Assembly (NCBI RefSeq): GCF_024713945.1
Contig: NC_134681.1
Span: 2,356,001 to 2,420,000, forward strand
Length of the DNA: 64,000 bases
Origin: Dermatophagoides farinae
Taxonomy: Eukaryota > Arthropoda > Arachnida > Sarcoptiformes > Pyroglyphidae
Direction of reading: 5' to 3'
Shown: positions 53,901 to 61,197 of the stretch, one piece after another
Position numbering within the stretch: position 1 is the stretch's first letter
Layout: the number at the start of each line of letters is the position of its first letter
Program-made: the position numbers and the translations under genes
The notes under the pieces: generated by a model
The model's database searches: none
The model's input: the letters and a program-made list of their open reading frames with translations, nothing else
Told to the model about the DNA's origin: nothing

Positions 53901-55847
53901 CTGTGTGTGTATGTATTTTTTATTTAAATGAAATAAAAAGATAAAATGCATTTTGAATGATAAACCATGTTACATATTTAACAAATTTGGAACCGATCTC
54001 ATTGAATTTATATGAATTTGTATTAGAATAATTGATTCCTTATACAGCTTTTCGTTTTGCGGCCAAGTTTCGTGGAACGTATCTAGGCCGTAAAGCGAGG
54101 TATGAGTGAATTCGAACCAAGAGTTGATCAAGTTAACCACATTGGATACCGGAAAAAGTCAACACTGACGTTATTCACATTGGATACCGGAAAAAGTCAA
54201 CACTGACGTTCTCCACATTAAATACGGGAAAAAGTCAACACTGACGTTATCCACATTAAATATCGGAAAAAGTCAACACTGACGTTATTCACATTGGATA
54301 CGGGAAAAAGTCAACACTGACGTTTTCCGCATTGATTACGGGAAAAAGTCAACACTGACGTTTCCCACATTGAATAAGGGAAAAGTCGACACTGACATTA
54401 CGTTAAAATCTTCATAACGTGCGTGCCGATCTCCATAGGCCATCCCATTCCCATGCTCTGCTTCTTAAGCGAGCTACTCATAGGCCTACATGTGTACATT
54501 CTAACCGTTTTCAATAAGCGCTCACTCATTTAAGCGCTCTTTAAGGGGATAGGGGTTTTCGACCTTTTTGTGTTCGACCATTTTGTGTTCGACCTTTTTG
54601 TGTTCGACCAATTGTTATAGCACCGATAGAATTTTATAGAGATGCGGGAATGCAGAAAATTTATTCAATTTTGACTTTGTTCATGGGGGAAAAAAAATAT
54701 CCACAAAATGTGGATATATTATTATTGACCATTTTTTTTATTGGCCATTGTGACCATTCATTTTTCATTCAATGGTACAAGATATTAACAAACACATTAC
54801 ATCTCTCAATAGTGTGGTTAATTATTCATATTTCAATTTTCAATGAATTTTGTGACCAGGAAAAAAAAACGAAATAAAATTTTTAGAATTATTACATTGT
54901 ATCAGCAATGTGGTTATTGTAGTACTTCAGGCGATTACAATACGAAGTGATGATGATGATTATGATGACCAATTTCAAATATAGATTACTACTACTGCTA
55001 ATAAAATTGATAAAATGGAAAATCACATGAATTTTTAAACATTTATTTACCATTAGTGTACTGTATGTTTTTTTTTTGTTGTTTCATTGTTTGTTTGTGT
55101 GTTACAATCAACTTTTTCTGGTGCACAATTTTTTTTTCTATGTGTGTGTAAGTTGTATTTAAAAAGAATATAAAAAAAGATAATAATAATAAACAAACGA
55201 TTGAATCAATGAATGATTGTACAACAATTTTGGATGGACAAAATATAATCTCATTATTTTTTTTTTCTTGTATGATGATAATGACATTAATTTGGTCATC
55301 CTCAATGTTTGATGATGACGATGACCATTTCTATTCTTTTATAAATGAAAAGAAATGATAAAAAAAAGAGTTTTTCTCCTCCTTTATCCATTGATTATTG
55401 ATCTTATCGGATATCATCATCATTATCATCATTAAATAATCAATGTTTATCGCTTGATTTGATATGATAATTTTAAGAATTAATCATTTCGATCGATTCT
55501 CATTATTTGCATTATTCATTAGAATGTTTTTTTTTCTGTGTGTGTGTGTGTGTGTGTGTGCGTTTGTTTAATATTCTGGCTACTGTAAATGTAATCCAGA
55601 ATAACGATGGACAATAATCGTTAAATTTGAAGTAGAAAAAAAAGAAAGGAAAAAAAATAATTCTGGCTACCATTGTAATGAATTAATTAAATTTTTCTTT
55701 ATTCCACTGAACTTTGACATCCAAACTTTTTTCTTGGTTGCAAAAAAAAAAAAATATATTCATAAATATGATGATAATACCATGACCATAACCATTTGAA
55801 ACTCGTTTTTTTTCACCAATTTATTTTCCAATAAACTAAATTACCGA

Positions 55848-55879
<32 letters not shown>

Positions 55880-57884
55880 ACAAGTCAAACGATTCAAAAT
55901 AAACGGAGAAGAAAATTGCACCAGTTTTTTTTTTATTATAACGGATTTTTTTTTCTTTTTCCACTTTACAGTCAAGTTTTTTTTTCGCCATCACCCTGTT
56001 CATCTTATTCATTCATTTTATTCCTCTGGAATAAGATTCGGCATAACAAAAAAAAAACTTTGCTCTCAAAAAAATTTTTTTTTCTTCTAAATGACAACAA
56101 CAACAATGATGATGATGATGATGATGAATTTTTCTTCACAATTTCTTAGTTTCTAAGTTTCGTTGTTGTTGTTTGTAGGTTATTTGTGTATGTTGTTGGT
56201 TGTTCGTGTATATACAACATACGTACGTGACTTGGAAAACAGATTTATTCCATTCATATATGTTGGATTTAGATTCTCACTCTCATTCTTTCTTTTTGGT
56301 TGTATTTTTTTTAGGCCATGATCTTGTTTTGCTTTTTCTGTTGTACATTAAATTAGCCTGAACGTATGATCTTTACACTCATTATACTGTCCGATTATTG
56401 CCAGATTCACATTGCTATCATGTTGGAATTTGTCATTACGTAATTGTGTTGCTTCACCATTCAGTGAATAGATTTTTTTGTTTGTTTGTTTTCATTTAAT
56501 TTAAAAATCGAATGATGATAATTTAGATTTGTCATAAACAAGAAAAAAACTGATGGCTGTTTGCATGTGTGTGTGTGTGTGCGAAATAGATAAGCAAATA
56601 AAATTCAATTTAGTTAAAAATTAATGAACAGGATGCCGTAGCTTGATTTTGTGATGATGACATTGAAAATTTTCATTTATTCATTACATTCCGAATCCAA
56701 TGTACAGAAATCAAATTTTTTTTTCTGGTGTCAACTTTTATTTCATATGTTGTGATGATGATAATTACTAGGATTTTTTTTTCGCCAACCCAATGTCTCA
56801 CATTTATTTCCGTCCGAATCATGTTGATCGTGTCGACGAATCATTTTTATTTATCGTTGATGATGATGATGATGATGATCCGATTTACATACCGTTTTTC
56901 TTGTTTGATCGACAAAAAAATTGATTTCTTTTTTTTGCTGCTGAAAAATTTTGCTTACCTAAGCGAAAAAAAAATTGAATTTGATACACAGTGAAAAACG
57001 AATTTTTTTTTTCATTGCCTGTTCATTGGCATGATAAATTTGATCATTTTAATCATAACGGGGCAAAAATTTTTTTTCGATTATCGATAAAAACAAATGT
57101 TTCAAATCTTTACATTATTTGACATTGTTCAAATTAATTCAATGCCAATTGATTTTTATCGAAAATTGATTATCATTTGATTGATTAATTTGTGCATATT
57201 TTTTTCTGTTTTTGATTTTTCTTTTTGTTTTTTGCGGAATAATTGATTCTATCAAATCTTTTTCTTTTTTTCAATTCTTTTTATTCCACACATATATTTA
57301 TATCAACAGGTCATCCAACATTTCCATCGGATGCACGATCGTTGACAAAATTGGAGGAAAAAATTTTGCGTAAAATACGACGTAAAATTCGTAATAAACG
57401 TTCAGCACAAAGTTCTAGACAAAGGAAAAAAGAATATCTTGAAGATCTTGAACGAAGATATGCAGAATCAATACAGGTTGCTGAACATTATAAATCTGAA
57501 TGTTTACGTTTACGTAAAGAAAGAATGAATTATCTTAAACGATTTCATCAGCTTGTAATGGTTAGTTTTTGTGAGTATAAAACAATTGTGTTTGATCTGT
57601 TTTGTCTTTATTTTTATTTCTATTAGTTTCGAATTAATGAACAATGTCAACAGCAGCAGCCACAACAAGATCAAAAACAATTGAAAACTACTAATAATAA
57701 TGATCAACAATTATCATCATCGTTGAATAGCCAATTATTATCACCATCATCATCATCATCAATGGCTGTAGCGGCTACAATTACTGTACAGACAACAACA
57801 ACAACAACAGCAGCAGCATCGAACAATAATATTGCCGATACAATGCTGATTGATCCATTATTATCACCAGATAATCAGAATTGA
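13110..57884 (+). CDS. CrebA: CREB3/CrebA-type bZIP transcription factor (six coding exons, one frame break)
   Basis: The coding sequence joins 13110-13296, 13415-14101, 44796-47172, 47241-47477, 57310-57560 and 57627-57884. All introns are GT-AG and agree in phase. It encodes about 1331 residues if one base is skipped near 45479. The C-terminal part carries the family signature: a [11 protein letters not shown] stretch, then a [16 protein letters not shown] basic region (about 1180-1205) and a leucine-zipper-like helix (about 1209-1244). CREB3-family factors bind CRE-like sites and raise secretory-pathway genes; Drosophila CrebA is the fly member. About the first 1150 residues are mainly Ser, Asn, Gln, Asp and His runs, making the protein far longer than fly CrebA. 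Vertebrate members have a membrane segment after the zipper; none is visible here. The start is the ATG after CAAAAAAAAA, followed by GCC. A CREB3-like paralogue is the main alternative. Confidence 0.85.
13415..14101 (+). CDS. CrebA: CrebA coding exon 2
   Basis: The acceptor is CATATAG. The exon is 687 bases and phase 1 at both ends, so skipping it would keep the frame. It holds an Asp run, two similar CIEELL/CTIEELL segments (from 13513 and 13804) that may be short activation motifs, Thr and Asn runs, and an acidic [14 protein letters not shown] end. The donor is GTAGGT. Reading into the intron stops after about 15 codons. Confidence 0.75.
14284..14310. repeat. Poly-T tract, 27 bases
   Basis: Uninterrupted T run shortly after the exon 2 donor. 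Confidence 0.95.
24441..24460. repeat. Poly-A tract, 20 bases
   Basis: Uninterrupted A run about 350 bases left of inverted-repeat element A. Confidence 0.95.
24814..25275 (+). repeat. Element A left inverted-repeat arm
   Basis: It is the reverse complement of 26005-26462, with a few substitutions and small indels along the arm. Confidence 0.9.
25100..25204. repeat. Degenerate tandem array of about 22-base units in element A left arm
   Basis: Five related units of the form TTCACCATGTAAGTCTATGG follow one another. The mirror array is at 26072-26176 in the right arm. Sub-terminal tandem units inside long arms are typical of foldback elements. Confidence 0.7.
25427..25920 (+). pseudogene. Decayed retroelement Gag/ORF1-like zinc-knuckle fragment inside element A
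   Basis: Two overlapping frames are involved. The first (25427-25627) reads [19 protein letters not shown] and onward, then stops. The second stays open to 25880 and contains [15 protein letters not shown] followed by [14 protein letters not shown], a perfect CX2CX4HX4C zinc knuckle. A second knuckle, [11 protein letters not shown], is broken by TAA before its last cysteine; CPKKS follows in frame after the stop. This arrangement resembles the zinc knuckles of arthropod LINE ORF1 or Gag proteins. No reverse transcriptase is present, so it is a captured and decayed piece. The exact retroelement clade cannot be told from this much. Confidence 0.7.
26005..26462 (-). repeat. Element A right inverted-repeat arm
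   Basis: It pairs with the left arm from the GGGTACC terminus inward to a shared ACTAAAAACATCCT block and slightly beyond. Confidence 0.9.
26072..26176. repeat. Degenerate tandem array in element A right arm
   Basis: Reverse-complement counterpart of 25100-25204, with units such as CCATAGACTTACATGGTGAA. Confidence 0.7.
27419..27448. repeat. (CA)n microsatellite
   Basis: Fifteen uninterrupted AC units. Confidence 0.95.
28725..28768. repeat. (TTG)n followed by poly-T
   Basis: A GTT array passes directly into a T run of about 25 bases. Confidence 0.9.
30951..30990. repeat. (CT)n microsatellite
   Basis: About twenty CT units, with one TT break near its start. Confidence 0.95.
36803..36836. 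repeat. (CAA)n trinucleotide repeat
   Basis: Eleven perfect AAC units. Confidence 0.95.
39451..39486. repeat. (GTC)n trinucleotide repeat
   Basis: About ten near-perfect GTC units. CpG-containing GTC arrays this long stand out in DNA so AT-rich. Confidence 0.95.
41780..41833. repeat. (CAG)n flanked by (CAA)n
   Basis: A central run of about nine CAG units with CAA units on both sides. It lies in intron 2 and no splice-compatible frame links it to the CrebA exons. Confidence 0.95.
44796..47172 (+). CDS. CrebA: CrebA coding exon 3 with internal frame change
   Basis: The acceptor is TTTTTTTTTAG. The exon starts in phase 1 with an Asp-rich stretch followed by Ser/Thr runs. The frame from the acceptor stops at TAA 45479-45481, while the next frame is open from before 45345 to the donor at 47173. 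Low-complexity composition continues across the switch. Notable parts are an [13 protein letters not shown] segment near 45085, an acidic Asp/Glu run at about 46566-46670, Gln runs near 46850 and a Ser run near 47130. Length is 2377 bases, one more than a multiple of three. Confidence 0.75.
47241..47477 (+). CDS. CrebA: CrebA coding exon 4
   Basis: It follows a 68-base intron (acceptor TTTTTTTGTAG). It encodes 79 residues with a Gly run, an Asn run and the conserved [16 protein letters not shown] lead-in to the bZIP domain. The donor is GTAGGT in phase 1. Confidence 0.85.
47478..48123. other. CrebA intron 4, segment left of element C
   Basis: Non-coding, with a GA array at 47939-47971 and a GT array at 48029-48049. 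No gene is seen. Confidence 0.7.
47939..47971. repeat. (GA)n microsatellite
   Basis: Sixteen uninterrupted AG units. Confidence 0.95.
48124..48164 (+). repeat. Element C left terminal inverted repeat
   Basis: A 41-base perfect match to the reverse complement of 49650-49690. Confidence 0.95.
48589..48765 (+). CDS. Short unrecognised ORF inside element C (58 codons)
   Basis: An ATG frame opening [20 protein letters not shown] continues through [16 protein letters not shown] and a DDNDND stretch to TAA. The amino-acid mix is balanced (Glu, Asp, Asn, Trp, Tyr), unlike the homopolymer frames elsewhere, so it may be a piece of a real protein. An AG at the end of GAATTTGATATAG could be a splice acceptor, so this may be a captured host exon rather than a complete gene. 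No family is recognised. Confidence 0.35.
   Translation: MLFEFDIEFERRTGNLNEVELESWSKYDDILEANKNDVTFNKRLHSDDNDNVKEGIAR
48811..48945 (+). pseudogene. LINE RNase H-like fragment inside element C
   Basis: One frame reads [20 protein letters not shown] and onward to about YFLENIML. The GNExAxxxAKxG pattern matches the C-terminal end of RNase H domains in I/Jockey-type LINEs. A stop lies just before it and another about 45 codons later, and no reverse transcriptase is nearby. The call rests on one short motif. Confidence 0.45.
48879..49193. repeat. Diverged direct duplication inside element C
   Basis: Positions 48879-48952 and 49120-49193 share a block around [20 protein letters not shown] and CGATGAAAAT, with several substitutions, about 240 bases apart. 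Confidence 0.75.
49591..49616. repeat. Perfect 26-base palindrome in element C
   Basis: The half-site GTTCTAAAATCGA is followed immediately by its exact reverse complement. It lies 34 bases inside the right terminal repeat. A protein-binding site or hairpin is possible. Confidence 0.9.
49650..49690 (-). repeat. Element C right terminal inverted repeat
   Basis: Perfect partner of 48124-48164. Confidence 0.95.
49691..52349. other. CrebA intron 4, segment between elements C and B
   Basis: Microsatellite-rich intron: a GTT array at 49723-49748, then GA, TTA and CA arrays. The Cys- and Val-rich open frame at 50130-50570 comes from TTG/GTT repeats and is not coding. Confidence 0.65.
52350..52358. 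repeat. Left 9-base target duplication of element B
   Basis: GATAGAATT lies immediately before the GGTTCTATAAC terminus and is repeated exactly at 54625-54633. Confidence 0.85.
52359..52797 (+). repeat. Element B left inverted-repeat arm (439 bases)
   Basis: In order it has the terminus, three GGTCGAACACAAAA units (52374-52427), a unique block and five 38-base tandem units. Confidence 0.9.
52581..52774. repeat. 38-base tandem array, five units (element B left arm)
   Basis: Units begin ACGTCAGTGTTGACTTTTTC and end AATGTGGATA or close variants. Confidence 0.92.
53195..53610 (-). pseudogene. Decayed Ty1/copia reverse transcriptase fragment inside element B
   Basis: The minus strand encodes, in order, [43 protein letters not shown] and, in another frame, [10 protein letters not shown] followed by FEITDLGNV. 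These are the ordered signature blocks of the copia reverse transcriptase (RVT_2), including the YVDD catalytic motif. It is broken by a TAG just before LDVRTAFLN and by a frame change with missing sequence between LEWY and YVDD. No integrase, Gag or LTR is present. It is a captured fragment that cannot encode an enzyme. Confidence 0.88.
53617..53753. repeat. Minisatellite inside element B
   Basis: About two and a half copies of a 51-57-base unit with GTTAGGTTGGATTTGTCATT and TGAATTCTGAACTGGTCGT blocks. It directly abuts the copia fragment. Confidence 0.75.
54110..54624 (-). repeat. Element B right inverted-repeat arm (515 bases)
   Basis: Reverse complement of the left arm, but with seven 38-base units (54134-54401). 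The GGTCGAACACAAAA triplet is at 54557-54609. Confidence 0.9.
54134..54401. repeat. 38-base tandem array, seven units (element B right arm)
   Basis: Same unit as the left array in opposite orientation, with two additional copies. Confidence 0.92.
54625..54633. repeat. Right 9-base target duplication of element B
   Basis: GATAGAATT, identical to 52350-52358. Confidence 0.85.
54634..57309. other. CrebA intron 4, segment right of element B
   Basis: No gene seen. It holds CAA (55855-55879), GT (55539-55560), GAT (56862-56878) and poly-T/A tracts and ends at the exon 5 acceptor. Confidence 0.65.
57310..57560 (+). CDS. CrebA: CrebA coding exon 5: bZIP domain
   Basis: The acceptor is TATCAACAG. 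The exon encodes the entire basic region ([15 protein letters not shown] core) and the helix after it, ending HQLVM at a GTTAGT donor in phase 0. Heptad positions from the DLERR leucine read L, S, Y, L, Y, L, so the zipper is weaker than in vertebrate CREB3-like proteins. Confidence 0.92.
57627..57884 (+). CDS. CrebA: CrebA coding exon 6, C-terminus
   Basis: It follows a 66-base intron ending TTTCTATTAG. It encodes 85 residues, FRINEQCQ followed by Gln, Ser, Thr and Ala runs, ending LLSPDNQN and TGA. No hydrophobic segment long enough to span a membrane is present. Confidence 0.85.
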   Translation, partial: FRINEQCQQQQPQQDQKQLKTTNNNDQQLSSSLNSQLLSPSSSSSMAVAATITVQTTTTTTAAASNNNIADTMLIDPLLSPDNQN

Positions 57885-57906
57885 ACGAAAACAAATTATT
57901 TGGCCA

Positions 57907-57912
57907 AATAAA
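57907..57912 (+). promoter_or_regulatory. Candidate poly(A) signal AATAAA for CrebA
   Basis: The canonical hexamer lies 23 bases after the CrebA stop. In DNA this AT-rich such hexamers arise often by chance, so it is only a candidate. Confidence 0.35.
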
Positions 57913-59555
57913 ATTAATGAATCATATCTATCCATCATCATCATCTTTGTCATATCTGGTATTTTAAAATATTCATCACACAAAAGCCGCAAAAAAAAGA
58001 TTTTTTGTTTTTATTCACATCTCGATTCATTTCATCATCACCACGACATTAAGATTCAAGATCTCTTTTTTTTTCTCATTCTCAAGGGTTATTAATTCAA
58101 TTTCATATTTCACTTGAACAACCAAACAAACAAACACACACACACAAACAGACCCACCTACCTATAATATTCGTATAATTTTTATCTGAAAAAATATATT
58201 AATGGATATTTATCATTATAAGATTGAAAAAAATGAACAAAATTCATTCGAACAAACAAAATGACCCTTTGCCAATTAATTTCATTGATTATTCACCATT
58301 ATTGATCAATGCATTTCTTCATCATCATCATCATCATCATCACCATGATCAACAACGATGTTTTTTCTTGTTCCTTAATCTTTATTCTTCAAATTCATAT
58401 TATTATTATTATCATTATCACCATTTATTAATTCACTTTTGATTATTATCCAATTGTTCAATTTTATTCAATTTAATTGTTTTGTTTTTTCCTTTTCTTT
58501 CTCTATTTTTTTTTGATTTTATTATTGATTAATTGATTCATCTCATATGTTCATCATCATCATCATCATCATCGATTATTATTATCATACACAGAACTGA
58601 ACAAATTGATTCGATTTTCTTTTCCTATTTTTCATATATCCAATTCAATTATAATAATCATCATCATCATCATTATAATCACAACATTTACCGAGATATT
58701 ATGCAATCCTTTTATTTCTTCAACACAAACACCAACAACAGAATGAATGACAAATGTGTCACTTTCTTTGAACTACCTGGAAATGCACAAAAAAAGTGCA
58801 CTCATCAGATTTTCATTTCATCATCCATGTCATCGATTTTGCATTTTGCTATTTACATATATTTGTTTTCCCCCAACCAAAATCGATCATTGACCAAAAT
58901 TTGCATTTGGGAAATTTTCTGTGTTTATGAATTTTTTTTTTACTCAGAAATCCAATCATCACCATCATCATCATGATCGTTATTTTTTTATTGAATTTTT
59001 TTTTGTGTTTCCATTTCATTTCATTTTGTTTTGTTTTTTTTTTCGTTGTTGTCGTTGTTGTTGTTGTTGCTGGACAGCTATATTTTTTATTTGACAGCCT
59101 TAAGTGGAAGAAAAAAAAATTCAATTGGTCAATCGTTGTTGTTGTTGTTGTTGTTGTTGTTGAACCATGACACACACAATGACAAATTTAAAAAAAAAAT
59201 TGGTGATGATTATCATTAATTTAAAAAATTGTCAAATTTTTTTTTTGTTTTGTTTTTTTCTTCATCCTCTTTATTTTAATGAATTTTTTCATTCATAATG
59301 ATAATAATAATGACAATTGGTGACATTCATACATACATTTTATTCGTTTGATTGACATTGAATTGAGATTTTCATAAAAAATTGATTTATTCCAATACAT
59401 ATGACCCGGCTCACAAACACACACACACCCACACACACGTACACAGACAGATGATTTAAATTTAAATGTTATGCATTGCCCACATATTTTAAAACTGATA
59501 ACGATGATGATAATGATGATGATGATGATGATTATTATGGTAAATGTGCTAACTC

Positions 59556-59559
<4 letters not shown>

Positions 59560-59597
<38 letters not shown>
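59560..59597. repeat. (CT)n microsatellite
   Basis: Nineteen perfect CT units. Confidence 0.95.
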
Positions 59598-59602
<5 letters not shown>

Positions 59603-60066
59603 TTTTCTGTCTTTGCTTACTACTATATACTTGTTAAATTCATCTCATATCTATTTGTTTTCCGAAATATATAAAAAAATCAATATCAATGATAATGAAA
59701 ATAAAAATTTATTGAAAATTTCAAGTTCATCATTCAGTATTTTTTTTTGAATTTAAACTTGTCAAAAAAAAAACGTAGTGAAATTGTCAAATTTTGAAAA
59801 GGTGCTGCCATCTTTCAACATAAATAATTACTAATTTCCAAGGTAGCCAATACATGTAAAATGAACAAATTTTTTTTTGTTCACAAGTTCGGATGAATTT
59901 TTGTGGTGAAATTTTTATTTTTCATTTTTCAAACAATGTATAATTTGATTTGAATTTTTGAGAAAATCCAAATAAACAACAAACACATTCAATAATGAAT
60001 GAGCAACATGTGTGTTCAGCAAGTGGAGAAAAAAAAAGAAAAATAAAAAAAAACTTATCAAAACAT

Positions 60067-60081
60067 CCGTCAGATGGCGAC
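60067..60081 (+). promoter_or_regulatory. CTCF- or YY1-like motif (AGATGGCG core)
   Basis: CCGTCAGATGGCGAC contains the AGATGGC core of the bilaterian CTCF consensus. A partner in opposite orientation, GCTGCCATCTTTC, is at 59804-59816; that copy also fits the YY1/Pho GCCAT core. The pair lies between two genes. Assignment is by motif only. Confidence 0.3.
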
Positions 60082-61197
60082 CCGGATTCAATTGGTTTTT
60101 ATTATTTTGAAAACCGCTTAAAATGAAAAAATAAAATCATCATGAAAACGTTATCAAAATCACATTGCTATGTTTATAATAATAACAACTGGAAATTACT
60201 AGAAAAATTTAAATGTATAGCTAATATAATATGGTTATCATCTCACTCGCTCTCACTCTGTTTGCTGTCGGTTTCACTTTCAATTTGTTATGTTATGTTA
60301 TGTTATGTTTTTCACACATTTCAATTATCGAATATAACCTGGTTTCATTTTCATTTTATTTCAGGATGAAAATTTACCAATTTTTTTTGGGGGAAAATGA
60401 AACGGAAAATTTTTCTCTTCATCTCTCTCTCTCTCTCTATTTTTTTTTTTTGTTAAAGTAATGATGAAGATTTATAAACATACCATGTTTATGATAAAAT
60501 AAACGAGTTGTACACACACACACTTTGAACATTAAAACACAAAAAAAAACAAGAAACAAAACAAAAAAAAATTTATCAAGCTGATCAATTTTTTTTTCTT
60601 TCGAAACACTAATTTTAAACTATTGCGTGCATGGCCAATTGATCTCAATTGGTATCAATTTTTTGCTGTTGTTGTTGTCTATTCTCAATGACACTTGTCA
60701 TCACACAGGTGATCATCTTATTTTATTTTCTCTTATGATGGATATGTGTGATTTTTATTGTTCTTGTTGTTGTTTATGATGGTAATGGTTGGTAGTTGGA
60801 TGGAAAATTTTTCAACAATTATCATTCAATCATTATAATCAATAATTTTCGACCTTGTTTGAGTGACAATCAATCGACGACGATATGAATCCAATCGAAT
60901 CAAATCAACACCAGTATCAGTATCATGATTATATCAAATTACTTGTTGATCATATCATCTCATCATTTTATCACCATTTCTGCTAAATAATTTTTCTTCA
61001 TGAATGATTAAATTGATAATTCAATCAAATGGTGGGAGTTTTCAGTTTATCACTCCATCCGATGAAAATTGTTTCAGAAAATATTTTTCGTTTTCTGGTT
61101 GACATTACGGGAATCTATGCGTGTGTGTGTGTATGTGTGTGTGTCTTGTGTAGTTTAAATCATTTGTCTTGACCATCATCATTCATAAGCAAAAACA

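Larger units (their letters stand above)
52359..54624. mobile_element. Element B: foldback-like element with tandem-repeat arms and a captured copia fragment
   Basis: The termini read GGTTCTATAACAATTGG on the left and, reversed, GGTGCTATAACAATTGG on the right. They are flanked by a perfect 9-base duplication. The arms (52359-52797 and 54110-54624) match closely, but the right arm is 76 bases longer, equal to two extra 38-base tandem units. Long inverted arms, internal tandem units in unequal number and a 9-base duplication are the hallmarks of foldback elements; Mutator-like elements are the alternative because they also make 9-base duplications. The interior of about 1.3 kb holds a decayed copia reverse transcriptase fragment on the minus strand, a short minisatellite and unexplained sequence. 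No transposase is seen. Confidence 0.92.
57885..61197. other. CrebA-PM20D1 intergenic spacer
   Basis: It contains the CrebA 3' UTR and presumably the PM20D1 promoter, neither of which can be delimited. There is a CT array at 59560-59597, GTT arrays near 59050 and 59133-59162, and two AGATGGC-core motifs in divergent orientation at 59804-59816 and 60067-60081. No coding region is seen. Confidence 0.65.

Noticed and set aside
54134-54401. Regular 38-base units that could be mistaken for a CRISPR array
   Set aside because: Units are contiguous without spacers and are mirrored in the opposite arm, so they are tandem repeats of a transposable element in a eukaryotic gene.
52359-54624. Element B as a copia retrotransposon with its own ends
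   Set aside because: The ends are inverted with a 9-base duplication; copia elements have direct LTRs and usually make 5-base duplications. The reverse transcriptase is a broken internal fragment.
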